Source: Acidimicrobiia bacterium
GTDB taxonomy: Bacteria; Actinomycetota; Acidimicrobiia; Acidimicrobiales; SKKL01
Direction: 5' to 3'
DNA: 64,000 nucleotides
Assembly: GCA_041676705.1 (NCBI GenBank)
Contig: JBAYRL010000001.1
Coordinates: 496,001-560,000, forward strand
Shown here one piece after another: positions 32,914 to 42,223 of this stretch. The notes below the pieces were generated by a model. It searched no databases and had not been told where the DNA came from. It was given only the letters and a program-made list of their open reading frames with translations. Position 1 is the stretch's first letter. Every line of letters begins with the position of its first letter. The translations under genes were made by a program, and so were the position numbers.

Positions 32914-35900
32914 ATGAGCAATCAGCCTTATCCAAACGTCGATCCTCGCCCTTCATTTCCTGCTATCGAGCGACGAATTTTGGATTTCTGGGCGCAGAAC
33001 AAAACCTTTGAACGTTCGGTTGAAAGTAGAGACGCTGGCCCCGACGGATCCAACGAATACGTGTTTTACGATGGTCCACCCTTTGCTAATGGCCTGCCCC
33101 ACTATGGGCACCTTTTAACGGGTTATGTAAAAGACGTGGTGCCCCGCTATATGACCATGCGAGGCCTTCGGGTAGAACGCCGCTTTGGGTGGGATACTCA
33201 CGGGTTGCCCGTAGAAATAGAAGTTGAAAAAGAACTTGATGTTTCCGGTCGAAATGCGATTACCAATTTTGGAATCGAGAACTTTAATAGCGCCTGTAAG
33301 ACGTCGGTTATGCGCTACACCAACGAATGGCAGCGTTACGTTACCCGTCAGGCACGCTGGGTAGATTTCACTAACGATTACAAAACGATGGACATCACCT
33401 TTATGGAATCGGTGATGTGGGCATTTAAGCAGCTATGGGATAAAGGTCTCATCTATGAGGCCCTGCGGGTTATGCCGTATTCGTGGGGTGCCGAAACTCC
33501 ACTTTCGAACTTTGAGATCCGTTTGGATGATGCCACTAGGCCTCGGCAGGACCCCGCCTTAACGGTGGCTTTCTCATTGGTGCCCGACACCGGTGACCTT
33601 GGCCCCACCAAAGTGCTGGCCTGGACCACCACGCCGTGGACATTACCTTCAAACCTGGCTCTGGCCGTTGGCCCCGATATTGAATACACTATCTTAGAAG
33701 AAGCAGGCGAATATTACATATTAGGGGCGGCAACCCTCGAGAAGTATCAAGCTCAACTTAAAGACGCGAAGCCTGTGGGCACGGTCATGGGTGCCGAGCT
33801 GCTGGGTAGAAAATACCAACCTCTGTTCCCTTATTTTGCTGATACTAAAAACGCCTTTCAGATAATCGCCGGCGACTTTATCGATACCACCGATGGAACC
33901 GGTGTGGTTCACATTGCGCCCGGATTCGGTGAAGACGACCAAAGAATCGCGCAAGAAGCTGGTATCCCGCTGGTGGTGCCAGTAGACGACTCTGGAAAGT
34001 TCACCACTGAAGTGCCGGAATGGGCTGGCGTAAATGTCTTTGACGCCAACCCCGACATTATCCGCTACCTAAAAGATCAGGGCCGGGTAGTTAAACACGA
34101 AACTTATGAACACAACTATCCCCACTGTTGGCGCACCGGTACCCCAATCATCTACCGCGCTATAAGTTCGTGGTATGTGGAGGTCACCAAGTTTCGTGAC
34201 CGCATGGTTGAACTAAACCAGCAGATCAATTGGATTCCAGATCACGTGAAAGAAGGCCAGTTTGGCAAGTGGATTGCCAACGCTCGTGATTGGTCAATCA
34301 GTCGCAACCGCTTCTGGGGCTCTCCTATTCCTATTTGGCGCAGCGATGACCCGCGTTACCCAAGGGTCGACGTGTACGGATCGCTCGACGAACTAGAGCG
34401 TGACTTTGGGGTGCGCCCCGATAACCTACATCGGCCTTTTATTGACGAGTTGGTTCGGCCCAATCCCGATGACCCAACCGGTCAATCGATGATGCGTCGC
34501 GTGCCGGAGGTTTTGGACTGCTGGTTTGAGTCGGGCTCAATGCCATTTGCCCAAGTCCACTACCCCTTCGAAAACAAAGAATGGTTCGACAATCATCACC
34601 CCGGTGATTTCATTGTTGAATATGTGGCCCAAACCCGAGGTTGGTTCTACACGTTGCACGTGCTCGCCACAGCACTGTTCGACACCCCGGCCTTCAAGAA
34701 TGTGATATGTCACGGCGTGGTGCTCGACCACGAAGGCAAAAAGCTTTCCAAATCTAAGCGCAACTATCCCGACCCAGAAGACCTATTTGAAGACCTAGGG
34801 GCCGACGCCCTGCGCTGGTTTTTAATGTCGTCACCAATCTTGCGGGGCGGCGACCTACGTATTGCCGAAGACGGTAGAGACGTCGCCGAAGTGGTGCGTC
34901 AAGTGATGATGCCGATCTGGAATGCTTATTTATTCTTCACTTTGTACGCTAACGCCGATGGCCGTCGAGCAAGCCTTCGTACCGACTCGAACCATGTGCT
35001 TGACCGCTACATTCTGGCCAAGACCCATGAACTAGTGGTTGGGGTTACTAAGCATCTTGACAACCTCGATTTGGCCACCGCCACCCAAGACGTCTCAAGC
35101 TTCATTGATGCGCTCAACAATTGGTACATCCGTCGATCGCGAGAACGTTTCTGGGGCAGCGATAACGGTGCCGGTTCTGGCGATGCCCAAGACACCCTCT
35201 ACACCGTGTTAACGGTGCTTATGCGGGTAGTAGCACCGCTGTTGCCACTGGTCAGCGAGGAAATCTACAAGGGTCTCACCGGTGAAGAAAGTGTGCATTT
35301 AACCGACTGGCCCGATGCCGAAACACTGCCAGCCAACACTTCCTTGGTGGAAGACATGGACCGGGTTCGCGACGTTTGCACCGCAGCCCTGTTCCTACGA
35401 GAAGAAAATGGCCTTCGAACTCGATTGCCCCTGGCTTCACTAGTGGTGGCCGGGCGCAACGCCGAACGTTTGGCGCCCTATGTTGATCTCATCAAAGACG
35501 AAGTCAACGTGAAAGAAGTGCTGCTGAGTGACAACTTGGCCGAGCACGCCGAATTTGTGTTGAAGCCCATTGGGCGCATCTTGGGACCAAAACTGGGCGG
35601 TGATGTGCAAAAGGTTATGGCGGCAGCCAGAAACGGTGAATGGACCAAGGTCGGTGATGACGTTCAAGTGGCGGGCCACACCTTAAGTTCAACCGAGTTC
35701 GACCTTTCGTTACGGCCCAAAGAAGGCAGCGTGGGCCAGGCCCTACGCAGCAATGACGCCGTAGCTATCCTTGACACCCATATCACAGCCGAGCTTAAGG
35801 CCGAAGGCCAGGCACGCGACCTCGTCCGTTTGGTGCAACAGGCTCGCAAAGATGCCGACCTGAACGTGACCGACCGGATTGCGCTGAATATTCAGGCTGA

Positions 35901-36084
35901 TACCTCACTTGAGGAAGCCTTGAGGGCGCATGAAGCCTGGATTGCAGCTCAAGTTTTAGCGACCGCCACCACCTACGGGGATGAAGCGATGGCTGGAACT
36001 CAAGCTCCCACGGCCACCGCTACAGGATCAATTGATGACATGGCGGTCAGCATTGCCTTCTCGGTGGCTTCCAACCAAGGGTGA
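32914..36084 (+). CDS. ileS: Isoleucyl-tRNA synthetase
   Basis: The 1056-residue class I synthetase has PFANGLPHYGHLLTGYVKD (HIGH motif as HYGH), an editing domain (LAWTTTPWTLPSNLAL ... GTGVVHIAPGFGEDD), the WFESGSMPFAQ and KKLSKSKRNYPDP (KMSKS) motifs and a C-terminal anticodon-binding domain. The HYGH form, KLSKSKRNYPDP and length fit the eukaryote-like IleRS type that is often naturally insensitive to mupirocin; that is family knowledge. It charges tRNA-Ile and edits valine. A ribosome binding site, GAGG, precedes the ATG. Confidence 0.97.
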   Translation: MSNQPYPNVDPRPSFPAIERRILDFWAQNKTFERSVESRDAGPDGSNEYVFYDGPPFANGLPHYGHLLTGYVKDVVPRYMTMRGLRVERRFGWDTHGLPVEIEVEKELDVSGRNAITNFGIENFNSACKTSVMRYTNEWQRYVTRQARWVDFTNDYKTMDITFMESVMWAFKQLWDKGLIYEALRVMPYSWGAETPLSNFEIRLDDATRPRQDPALTVAFSLVPDTGDLGPTKVLAWTTTPWTLPSNLALAVGPDIEYTILEEAGEYYILGAATLEKYQAQLKDAKPVGTVMGAELLGRKYQPLFPYFADTKNAFQIIAGDFIDTTDGTGVVHIAPGFGEDDQRIAQEAGIPLVVPVDDSGKFTTEVPEWAGVNVFDANPDIIRYLKDQGRVVKHETYEHNYPHCWRTGTPIIYRAISSWYVEVTKFRDRMVELNQQINWIPDHVKEGQFGKWIANARDWSISRNRFWGSPIPIWRSDDPRYPRVDVYGSLDELERDFGVRPDNLHRPFIDELVRPNPDDPTGQSMMRRVPEVLDCWFESGSMPFAQVHYPFENKEWFDNHHPGDFIVEYVAQTRGWFYTLHVLATALFDTPAFKNVICHGVVLDHEGKKLSKSKRNYPDPEDLFEDLGADALRWFLMSSPILRGGDLRIAEDGRDVAEVVRQVMMPIWNAYLFFTLYANADGRRASLRTDSNHVLDRYILAKTHELVVGVTKHLDNLDLATATQDVSSFIDALNNWYIRRSRERFWGSDNGAGSGDAQDTLYTVLTVLMRVVAPLLPLVSEEIYKGLTGEESVHLTDWPDAETLPANTSLVEDMDRVRDVCTAALFLREENGLRTRLPLASLVVAGRNAERLAPYVDLIKDEVNVKEVLLSDNLAEHAEFVLKPIGRILGPKLGGDVQKVMAAARNGEWTKVGDDVQVAGHTLSSTEFDLSLRPKEGSVGQALRSNDAVAILDTHITAELKAEGQARDLVRLVQQARKDADLNVTDRIALNIQADTSLEEALRAHEAWIAAQVLATATTYGDEAMAGTQAPTATATGSIDDMAVSIAFSVASNQG

Positions 36085-36127
36085 GCTCCAACGATGACCA
36101 CCCAAGTGGTTTAACGCCGCCTGGGTT

Positions 36128-36157
36128 TCACGGCGCCATTGTTTAATGGCGCCGTGA
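36128..36157. terminator. Perfect 13-bp hairpin between convergent ileS and divIVA
   Basis: TCACGGCGCCATT (36128-36140) and its exact inverted copy AATGGCGCCGTGA (36145-36157) enclose the loop GTTT. It sits 44 bases after the ileS stop and 18 bases from the divIVA stop. No T-tract follows on either strand, so it may be the U-less terminator type reported in actinobacteria, acting both ways. Confidence 0.65.
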
Positions 36158-36174
36158 CGTAGCCACACGATGAT

Positions 36175-37185
36175 TTAACGGCGACGCCCAAAGCGGCGTT
36201 TGTCTTCATCGCCACCTTCGTCCTGATCAAAAAAGGCGGCCATGGCGGCGTCGTCTTGATCGAAGGCATCTTCGCCTTGGCTAACAGCACGGCGCAGCTC
36301 GTCCAGATGAGGTGCCCCCGCACCGCTACCCGCCACAATTACCGGCGTTGCTTCGGTTGGCGGTCCAGCATCATCAAGGTTGCGATCGTGACGATTATTG
36401 GCGCTGCTACCAGTTTCGCTTAGAGATTCTTCTTCCGGAGGTGGTGGAAGCTGCGAAAGGTCGTTTTCAGAAGCGGTGGGTGTTATTTCAGGCGTTGATT
36501 CTGGCCTCACTTCCGCTCGAGTGGAAACTGCTTGGGTGTCTTCCCTTGTTGCAGGCTCATCGGTTGGAGCAGATACCGAGGTGGCCACAGCAGAAGACGG
36601 TGTGTCGACCAGAGGCACTTCGTCAATGGTGTTGGCCGGTTCAACCTCGAAATCTTCCTGCTCAATGGCCCGAGCGACTGACTCTAGCTGGGCCTTTAGA
36701 CGTGAACGCTCGGATTCAACGTAACTGCGCAAGCGTGAGATTCGATCGTGTAGTCCGGTACGCTCCACTTCAAGGGCGGCGATTTCACTACGAAGCTGGT
36801 CACGTTTTGCACCAACATCACGTTCCACGGCCTCTTCAGCGTCACGAACGATTTTGTTGGCGTCGGCCTCGGCGTTGGCGATGCGCTTGGCAGCCTCAGC
36901 TTTCGCCTCCTCGATCGCGGCATCAGCGGTACGTTGCGCCAAAACCAAGGTGCGTCGCAGTGTTTCTTCGGTGTCAGAAGGTTCAGCCGCCACGGTGGTT
37001 GGCGTATTGGCTAAACGTGTTTCGGCCGCTCGCAAACGGGCTTCCAGAACCTGGCGTTGCTGTTGCTGTTCGGCAAGAGCATCGGCGGCCATATCTAGGA
37101 AATGATCAACATCGTCATGCACATATCCGCCCTTGCGGGCGTCGGCAAACTCGACATTGCGTAAAAGCTCTGGCGTGAGATCCAT
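36175..37185 (-). CDS. divIVA: DivIVA/Wag31-type polar growth and division protein
   Basis: I start at ATG 37185 (336 residues, MDLTPELLRNVEF); the upstream in-frame extension has no family features. The N-terminal lipid-binding domain has GGYVHDDVDHFLDMAADAL, followed by a coiled coil (about 30-180, rich in Ala, Glu, Arg), a Ser/Thr/Glu-rich linker and a basic/acidic end with FDQDDAAMAAFFDQDE and RRFGRRR. It should mark curved membrane at poles or septa and organise wall synthesis. It is the last gene of the dcw cluster. Confidence 0.9.
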   Translation of the reverse strand: MDLTPELLRNVEFADARKGGYVHDDVDHFLDMAADALAEQQQQRQVLEARLRAAETRLANTPTTVAAEPSDTEETLRRTLVLAQRTADAAIEEAKAEAAKRIANAEADANKIVRDAEEAVERDVGAKRDQLRSEIAALEVERTGLHDRISRLRSYVESERSRLKAQLESVARAIEQEDFEVEPANTIDEVPLVDTPSSAVATSVSAPTDEPATREDTQAVSTRAEVRPESTPEITPTASENDLSQLPPPPEEESLSETGSSANNRHDRNLDDAGPPTEATPVIVAGSGAGAPHLDELRRAVSQGEDAFDQDDAAMAAFFDQDEGGDEDKRRFGRRR

Positions 37186-37225
37186 AAGATTAAGGTTCCA
37201 AACTAGATGAAAGGCGGCTACGGCC

Positions 37226-37483
37226 TCAGTAACACAAAATTTCGCGCAAAATATTGATGCCAAAAAATACGATCAGCGGTGACAGGTCGAGACCCATTCC
37301 ACCAAGTCGAACTGGCGGCAGCACTCGGCGCAGTGGCCCTAACAGTGGTTCGGTGAGTGCGTATAGAAGTGACGCTACCCCTTCTAGAAAAGACCCCCGC
37401 GAAATCGGAAACCAGCTCAGCACAACCCGGGCTAAGAGGATGATGAGATAGTAACCAAGAAGCGTGCATACCAGATCGTTCAA
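37226..37483 (-). CDS. yggT: YggT family membrane protein
   Basis: The 85-residue protein has two membrane helices (LVCTLLGYYLIILLARVVLSW and a C-terminal one) around the conserved LTEPLLGPLRRVLPP. YggT homologues sit between sepF and divIVA in many Gram-positive dcw clusters; their molecular role is unclear. It starts at TTG 37483, 9 bases after the sepF stop, with AGGTTGG as possible ribosome binding site. Confidence 0.88.
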   Translation of the reverse strand: MNDLVCTLLGYYLIILLARVVLSWFPISRGSFLEGVASLLYALTEPLLGPLRRVLPPVRLGGMGLDLSPLIVFFGINILREILCY

Positions 37484-37492
37484 AGTGCCAAC

Positions 37493-38146
37493 CTACGACT
37501 CATATAAGCCGTCTTCCTGCAAACGTTGACGTTCTTCACGCGACACTTCAACGTCAGCTGGGGTCAACAAGAACACGTCGGAGGCAACTTTTTCCATTTG
37601 TCCGCTTAAGCCATAGCAAAGTCCGCTAGTGAAATCGACGAAACGCCGGGACAAATCACGATCAACACCTTGGAGGTTTATGATGACCGGTTGCTTCGAC
37701 TTAAAGGTATCTCCCACTAGCTGAGCATCTTGGAAATGCCGGGGAGAAACCACTAATGGTTTGGCGCTAGGGCGTGGAATGGTTCGAACCCCGCTAGCTG
37801 AACTAGTAGTCGAAGTTGGTGCTGGAATGGTGCGGACCCCTTCTTCTTCAGCGGAGATAGGTCGCACCGTGGGCTGGCTAGGTGGACCTGAATCTTGTGG
37901 AAAACGCACGGAACCACCGTGGGACGTACGGGCCGAGCCCAGTGGAGTGACACCACTTGCGCGAGACTCTGGCACAGGAGCGACCGGCGTGACGTTCACC
38001 TGATGGATGTTTGACGGCTGAGGTTCAGGTCGGGGCGCGCTCGGCCCAGCGGGACCCGAATTAAGTGGCTTTGGGTCATAGCCGTCGTATTCGTCGTCGT
38101 CACCGAGGCCCAAATGGACCATCGCTTTGCGCCACATGCTCGACAT
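37493..38146 (-). CDS. sepF: Cell division protein SepF
   Basis: The 217-residue protein has a short N-terminal amphipathic membrane anchor (MSSMWRKAMVHLGL), a long Pro/Ser-rich linker and the C-terminal SepF domain: HFQDAQLVGDTFKSKQPVI, INLQGVDRDLSRRFVDFTSG and DVFLLTPADVEVS. SepF ties FtsZ to the membrane, replacing FtsA in actinobacteria, and FtsZ here ends in a suitable VPSFLR tail. GAGGAG lies 5 bases before the ATG. Confidence 0.94.
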   Translation of the reverse strand: MSSMWRKAMVHLGLGDDDEYDGYDPKPLNSGPAGPSAPRPEPQPSNIHQVNVTPVAPVPESRASGVTPLGSARTSHGGSVRFPQDSGPPSQPTVRPISAEEEGVRTIPAPTSTTSSASGVRTIPRPSAKPLVVSPRHFQDAQLVGDTFKSKQPVIINLQGVDRDLSRRFVDFTSGLCYGLSGQMEKVASDVFLLTPADVEVSREERQRLQEDGLYES

Positions 38147-38228
38147 ACGGCTCCTCTCAAACTCTCGTACCAGCTTAACCGCCCAGCAATGCTGTAGCAG
38201 ATCAGGTTATGTCAAAGGCTAGCCAAAA

Positions 38229-38268
38229 CATGAGGTGCCATTGGGGATTTTGCCTTTCACACCTCATG
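38229..38268 (-). terminator. Hairpin after pgeF, candidate terminator
   Basis: CATGAGGTG and CACCTCATG form a perfect 9-bp stem with a 22-base loop, overlapping the pgeF stop. On the minus strand the stem is followed by TTTTGG, a short T-run. It could partly separate pgeF from sepF, which lies 118 bases on with a strong ribosome binding site of its own; TTGACA at 38215-38210 is a possible -35 box for sepF but no good -10 follows. Confidence 0.4.
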
Positions 38269-38953
38269 GATGCGTTGTGATGCGTGCATAAGCAACCTGC
38301 CGACCCTGATCTTGGCGAGCACGATGTGAATACCAGCCCTCATCACAAGCCGTACAAACACACTGCGAAAAGTCGCTGGTCACCTCTAAGCGCTCTAACA
38401 CCACGCTCAGCGCCGCGGGCACATCTAAGGCCGGGGTTCCCCAGGCAGTCTTACCGACCACCGTGCGGCCAAACTTTTGGCTCAAACGATCAAGTTCGTC
38501 AACTGAAAACTCGTAGCACTCTTGGTGAATACAAGGACCAACATAGGCAGTGATTTGAGCTGCACCCCGGTGACGCATAGCGGCCACCGTGGCTTCCAAC
38601 ACACCCGCATCCATACCACGCCATCCGGCGTGGGCAAGCCCGATTAGCCCTTCCTCCGCCACAAAAATGACCGGCGCACAATCGGCGGTGTGGATGCTAA
38701 GGGTGGCATCGCTGGTAGCCGTGATCGCGACATCGGCATCGGCACCGGTACCTGCGCCGGGGGTTTCGACCCATATCACATTGGCACCGTGAACTTGGTT
38801 TAACGACGTCCATGCTCCAGCTGACACCTGGTCACGAAGCTGCGCCAAGCGGGCTGGATCGTTTGATGGTGCGAAGTCGCCATCGGAGCGGCTAGTGAAA
38901 CCGAAATGCACAAACCGGCCATCGCTTAGCGGTCGCGGTTCAAAAGACTGCAT
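38264..38953 (-). CDS. pgeF: Purine nucleosidase-like/PgeF family protein (multicopper-oxidase-like YfiH)
   Basis: The 229-residue protein has the YfiH/DUF152 zinc-site motifs: LNQVHGANV, SIHTADCAPVIF, GLAHAGWRG and YVGPCIHQECYEF. Family members hydrolyse or phosphorylise purine nucleosides and in E. coli correct peptidoglycan by removing misincorporated L-serine. It lies 31 bases after ftsZ in the same orientation, the usual place in Gram-positive dcw clusters. Confidence 0.92.
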   Translation of the reverse strand: MQSFEPRPLSDGRFVHFGFTSRSDGDFAPSNDPARLAQLRDQVSAGAWTSLNQVHGANVIWVETPGAGTGADADVAITATSDATLSIHTADCAPVIFVAEEGLIGLAHAGWRGMDAGVLEATVAAMRHRGAAQITAYVGPCIHQECYEFSVDELDRLSQKFGRTVVGKTAWGTPALDVPAALSVVLERLEVTSDFSQCVCTACDEGWYSHRARQDQGRQVAYARITTHP

Positions 38954-38983
38954 AGATCGTTGCTAAAGGTCAGCTATATTTTA

Positions 38984-40093
38984 TCAGCGCAGGAACGACG
39001 GCACGTCGAAATCGTCATCGCTGTCAAAGTCGTCGTCATCATCGTCGGCGTCCGAGAAAATATCAGTGGGCTGATTCGGCGAGCTTGACGTTTGTTCTAG
39101 AAATGACGGCGTTCGAGATTCAGAAACTGCTGGTTTCTTTTCATCCCAACGATCGAAACCGGCGGCAATTACGGTCACCCTAATTTCGTCGCCCATTGCA
39201 TCGTCGATGACCGCACCGAAAATGATGTTGGCATCGGGATGTGCCACGGCGTGGATTACTTCGGCGGCTTCATTAACTTCCAACAAGCCAAGATCGGAGC
39301 CACCCGAGATGTTTAACAGAATTCCGCGGGCACCTTCGATTGACGCTTCAAGCAATGGCGAGGAAATCGCGGCTCGGGCGGCGGCCAAAGCTCGCCCTTC
39401 ACCCGAGCTGTAGCCAATACCCATCAAAGCCGAACCGGCGTCGTTCATCACCATTTTCACATCGGCAAAGTCGGTGTTGATCAAGCCCGGGGTGGTAATC
39501 AGGTCGGTAATACCTTGCACACCTTGCAAGAGCACCTCGTCGGCCATCTTGAAAGCGTTGAGCATCGACGTTTTATCGTCGGCAATGGTGAGTAGCCGAT
39601 CGTTGGGAATAACGATCTGGGTGTCAACCTTTTCACGCAGCCGCTGAATACCCGCCTCGGCCTGCACCGAACGGCGACGACCTTCAAAGGTGAAGGGTCG
39701 AGTCACCACACCAATGGTTAGCGCGTTGAGCGATTTCGCTATCTCGGCAACCACCGGCGCGGCACCGGTTCCGGTACCACCACCTTCACCGGCGGTAATG
39801 AACACCATGTCGGCGCCCTGAAGGACATCTTCAATTTCTTGACGATGGTCTTCAGCTGCTTGGCGACCAATTTCGGGGTCGCTACCAGCGCCCAACCCTC
39901 GGGTGAGCTCGCGTCCGATATCAAGTTTGACATCTGCGTCGCTCATCAAGAGGGCCTGGGCATCGGTGTTGATGGCTATGAATTCGACACCTTTCAAACC
40001 GGCGTCAATCATGCGGTTTACGGCGTTAACACCACCGCCACCGACACCTATGACCTTTATGACTGCTAGGTAATTACTGGAAACATCGGCCAT
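38984..40093 (-). CDS. ftsZ: Cell division GTPase FtsZ
   Basis: The 369-residue tubulin homologue has IGVGGGGVNAVNRM, the tubulin signature GGGTGTGAAPVVA, the T7 loop NTDFADVK, and a linker ending in an acidic run before the conserved C-terminal peptide FDVPSFLR, which binds SepF. It polymerises into the Z ring. GGAGG lies 12 bases before the ATG. A 223-base gap separates it from ftsQ, so it probably also has its own promoter. Confidence 0.98.
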   Translation of the reverse strand: MADVSSNYLAVIKVIGVGGGGVNAVNRMIDAGLKGVEFIAINTDAQALLMSDADVKLDIGRELTRGLGAGSDPEIGRQAAEDHRQEIEDVLQGADMVFITAGEGGGTGTGAAPVVAEIAKSLNALTIGVVTRPFTFEGRRRSVQAEAGIQRLREKVDTQIVIPNDRLLTIADDKTSMLNAFKMADEVLLQGVQGITDLITTPGLINTDFADVKMVMNDAGSALMGIGYSSGEGRALAAARAAISSPLLEASIEGARGILLNISGGSDLGLLEVNEAAEVIHAVAHPDANIIFGAVIDDAMGDEIRVTVIAAGFDRWDEKKPAVSESRTPSFLEQTSSSPNQPTDIFSDADDDDDDFDSDDDFDVPSFLR

Positions 40094-40316
40094 GGTCGGG
40101 GGCTACCTCCACGGAGAATGGGGACAGGGACGAAGCTGGCTCGCCTGAACCGGCCGACAACCGAGCATCAAACGAAGGTTAAATCTTAGGTTTAAATATA
40201 GGCCACTATGGGCCTCAACCTCAGGTACTGAATCAGACTCTATTAGTTTCACGGAAGTCTAGCCAAGGTTCTGGGCTGGGAATGCGCGTAGGTCATTTAG
40301 TGTTATCTAACTACTT
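40094..40316 (-). other. Gap between ftsQ and ftsZ, probable ftsZ promoter region
   Basis: It is the longest gap inside the otherwise overlapping dcw run, and AT-rich between about 40170 and 40210. It contains a short palindrome, AGGCC-CATAGT-GGCCT (40200-40215), and the GGAGG of ftsZ. Several TTGA and TA-rich hexamers occur, but none is spaced well enough for me to name a promoter. Confidence 0.4.
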
Positions 40317-41240
40317 TCAATCTTGTTCGCCGCTGCTTCCAGCCATGCTGGAATCGATTCTGGTAACCACCGGATCGGATGGAACTCGAACGTCAATTAC
40401 ATCGAGATCGACCAGGTCAACCTGTGCCACAACCAGCGATGCTGAACGCAGCTGTTCATGCGGGTTACGAGCATCACCGAAACGAATTCGACCCGCAACC
40501 GCGGTCTCGGACTCTTCGGTGCTCGGGTTGTCGGGTGGAGCGTCATTCGACTCGCCCACCAATTCGAACCAAATCTCACCGGCGGCGTCGAGGTAAACCC
40601 TATGCACCATGGCAGCTAGATCATCGGGCACAGCCGTAACCAATGAAATTAACTGATCCGGTACGCTTTCCAGCTTCTCGCCCAATGTTGGTGATTCGAT
40701 ACCCGAAATTGTGGTTAGCGCCGCTAGCTCAACCGCATTGGTGGCATTGGTAGGGCTTTTATAATCGCTTACCAACCCGAGCACTTGGCCCGAAGCATCA
40801 ATCAACCATGTTTGTGAACGTCCATCTTCCACGATGGCCGCGGGCACCCGTTCATTAACATTCACCAAAATCTTGCCCGACCAGCTGCGTTCAACCTGGG
40901 CGTTTTGAACCCAAGGTAAAGCAGCTACCCCCTGGGTGGCTTGTTCCAAATTCACGTCGGTTAACGCATCGCCCAAGCTAATACCGCTGGCAGAAATAAT
41001 GTCAGCCTCAGCGGTGCTTGTAGCTCCGCTTATCACAAACTCGTCGACATCAAGCAACGGACTGCGAGTGAGACCCCATGCCGCCACTAACAGCACGGTT
41101 AGCGCCAAGGCAACCACCAAGCGTCGTAGGCGCTTTCGCCCTTGGGAACGTAAAACCTCTATTCGTCGAGCTCTTAATCGCGCATCCATGCTCGGTGCTT
41201 CTACCGGCTGCATTGGTGTTGTTACAGGCGTAGGTTCCAC
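40317..41240 (-). CDS. ftsQ: Cell division protein FtsQ
   Basis: The 307-residue bitopic protein has a basic cytoplasmic N-terminus (ARRIEVLRSQGRKRLRR), one membrane helix (LVVALALTVLLVAAWGL), a POTRA domain (LLDVDEFVISGATSTAEADI, then ALPWVQNAQVERSW) and an FtsQ beta domain (VNVNERVPAAIVE). It links early and late division proteins. The GTG start overlaps the murB stop by one base (TAGTG). The C-terminal 60 residues contain a low-complexity acidic stretch (DDLAAM... ESNDAPPDNPSTEESE). Confidence 0.92.
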   Translation of the reverse strand: MEPTPVTTPMQPVEAPSMDARLRARRIEVLRSQGRKRLRRLVVALALTVLLVAAWGLTRSPLLDVDEFVISGATSTAEADIISASGISLGDALTDVNLEQATQGVAALPWVQNAQVERSWSGKILVNVNERVPAAIVEDGRSQTWLIDASGQVLGLVSDYKSPTNATNAVELAALTTISGIESPTLGEKLESVPDQLISLVTAVPDDLAAMVHRVYLDAAGEIWFELVGESNDAPPDNPSTEESETAVAGRIRFGDARNPHEQLRSASLVVAQVDLVDLDVIDVRVPSDPVVTRIDSSMAGSSGEQD

Positions 41241-42223
41241 TAATCAGCCTCAGCGTTGCCGTCGATTTCAAGCTCGCCCAACTCGAGACCGATTAAACGG
41301 GTCTCCGGTTCTAATACCACCCCGGCATGCTGATAAACCTTTTGGCGTACCAACCTCATCAATGCCACTACATCAGCGGCTAAGCCGTTCGGGTCAACCT
41401 GAATAAAGTTGGCATGCTTGGTGGAAACTTCGGCACTGCCAACTCGCAACCCTTTGGCACCAGCCGCGTCAATTAAGGCTCCGGCCGACGCTCCGGGTGG
41501 GTTGGTAAAAACCGATCCAGCGTTGCGTCCGCCGGGCTGGTTTTCTCGCCGCCATTTAACGATCTGGTGGATCTCGGCTTCAGCGGCTTCGGCACTGCCA
41601 GGCCGCAACTGGAACTCGGCTTCAAGCACCAACTGGTGGGCCTCCAGGTTGGAATGACGGTACGACAAATCAAGTTCATCAACGGTGAACTCGCTGATCG
41701 TGCCCAAATACAAATCGGCCACCTTTGCCCGGAATAACACGTTCGAGATCATGGAGCCATGGCCGCCAGCATTCATTCGCAGCGCCCCACCTACTGAACC
41801 CGGTACACCCACCGCCCACTCAAATCCGGTCAGGCCAGCCCCGGCACTACGACGTGCAACTACCGGCAAACCGGCCGCTGCTCCAGCTCGGATGACATCA
41901 CCTTCGATTTCAATGTGGTCGAATCCGTGGCCAAGGACCACCGCCAAGCCCAAAAACCCATCATCAGAGACCAAGAGATTCGAGCCTTTACCCACCGCCA
42001 AGACCTTGGGGCGATATTTGGCCGTGACTGACAAAAGCAGCTCGATATGGTCCCACGAAGTTACCTCAACCAGAACCTTGGCCGAACCACCAACTCGATA
42101 GGTGCAGCGCGGGCTGAGCGGCACATCTATTTGTGCCAACTCGCCTAGTTCGTCTGCTAAGGCCACCAAATCGGCTTCACGGCCAACTTCGCGCAACTCG
42201 TTCTCGCCACTGGTATTAGCCAT
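41240..42223 (-). CDS. murB: UDP-N-acetylenolpyruvoylglucosamine reductase
   Basis: The 327-residue FAD enzyme has TYRVGGSAKVLVEV, the FAD-binding AVGKGSNLLVSDDGF, GVPGSVGGALRMNAGGHG and the active-site serine in NAGSVFTNPPG. It reduces UDP-GlcNAc-enolpyruvate to UDP-MurNAc with NADPH, before the MurC step. The gene overlaps murC by 8 bases and ftsQ by one. MurB lies outside the dcw cluster in many mycobacteria, so its inclusion here is a lineage feature. Confidence 0.95.
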   Translation of the reverse strand: MANTSGENELREVGREADLVALADELGELAQIDVPLSPRCTYRVGGSAKVLVEVTSWDHIELLLSVTAKYRPKVLAVGKGSNLLVSDDGFLGLAVVLGHGFDHIEIEGDVIRAGAAAGLPVVARRSAGAGLTGFEWAVGVPGSVGGALRMNAGGHGSMISNVLFRAKVADLYLGTISEFTVDELDLSYRHSNLEAHQLVLEAEFQLRPGSAEAAEAEIHQIVKWRRENQPGGRNAGSVFTNPPGASAGALIDAAGAKGLRVGSAEVSTKHANFIQVDPNGLAADVVALMRLVRQKVYQHAGVVLEPETRLIGLELGELEIDGNAEAD

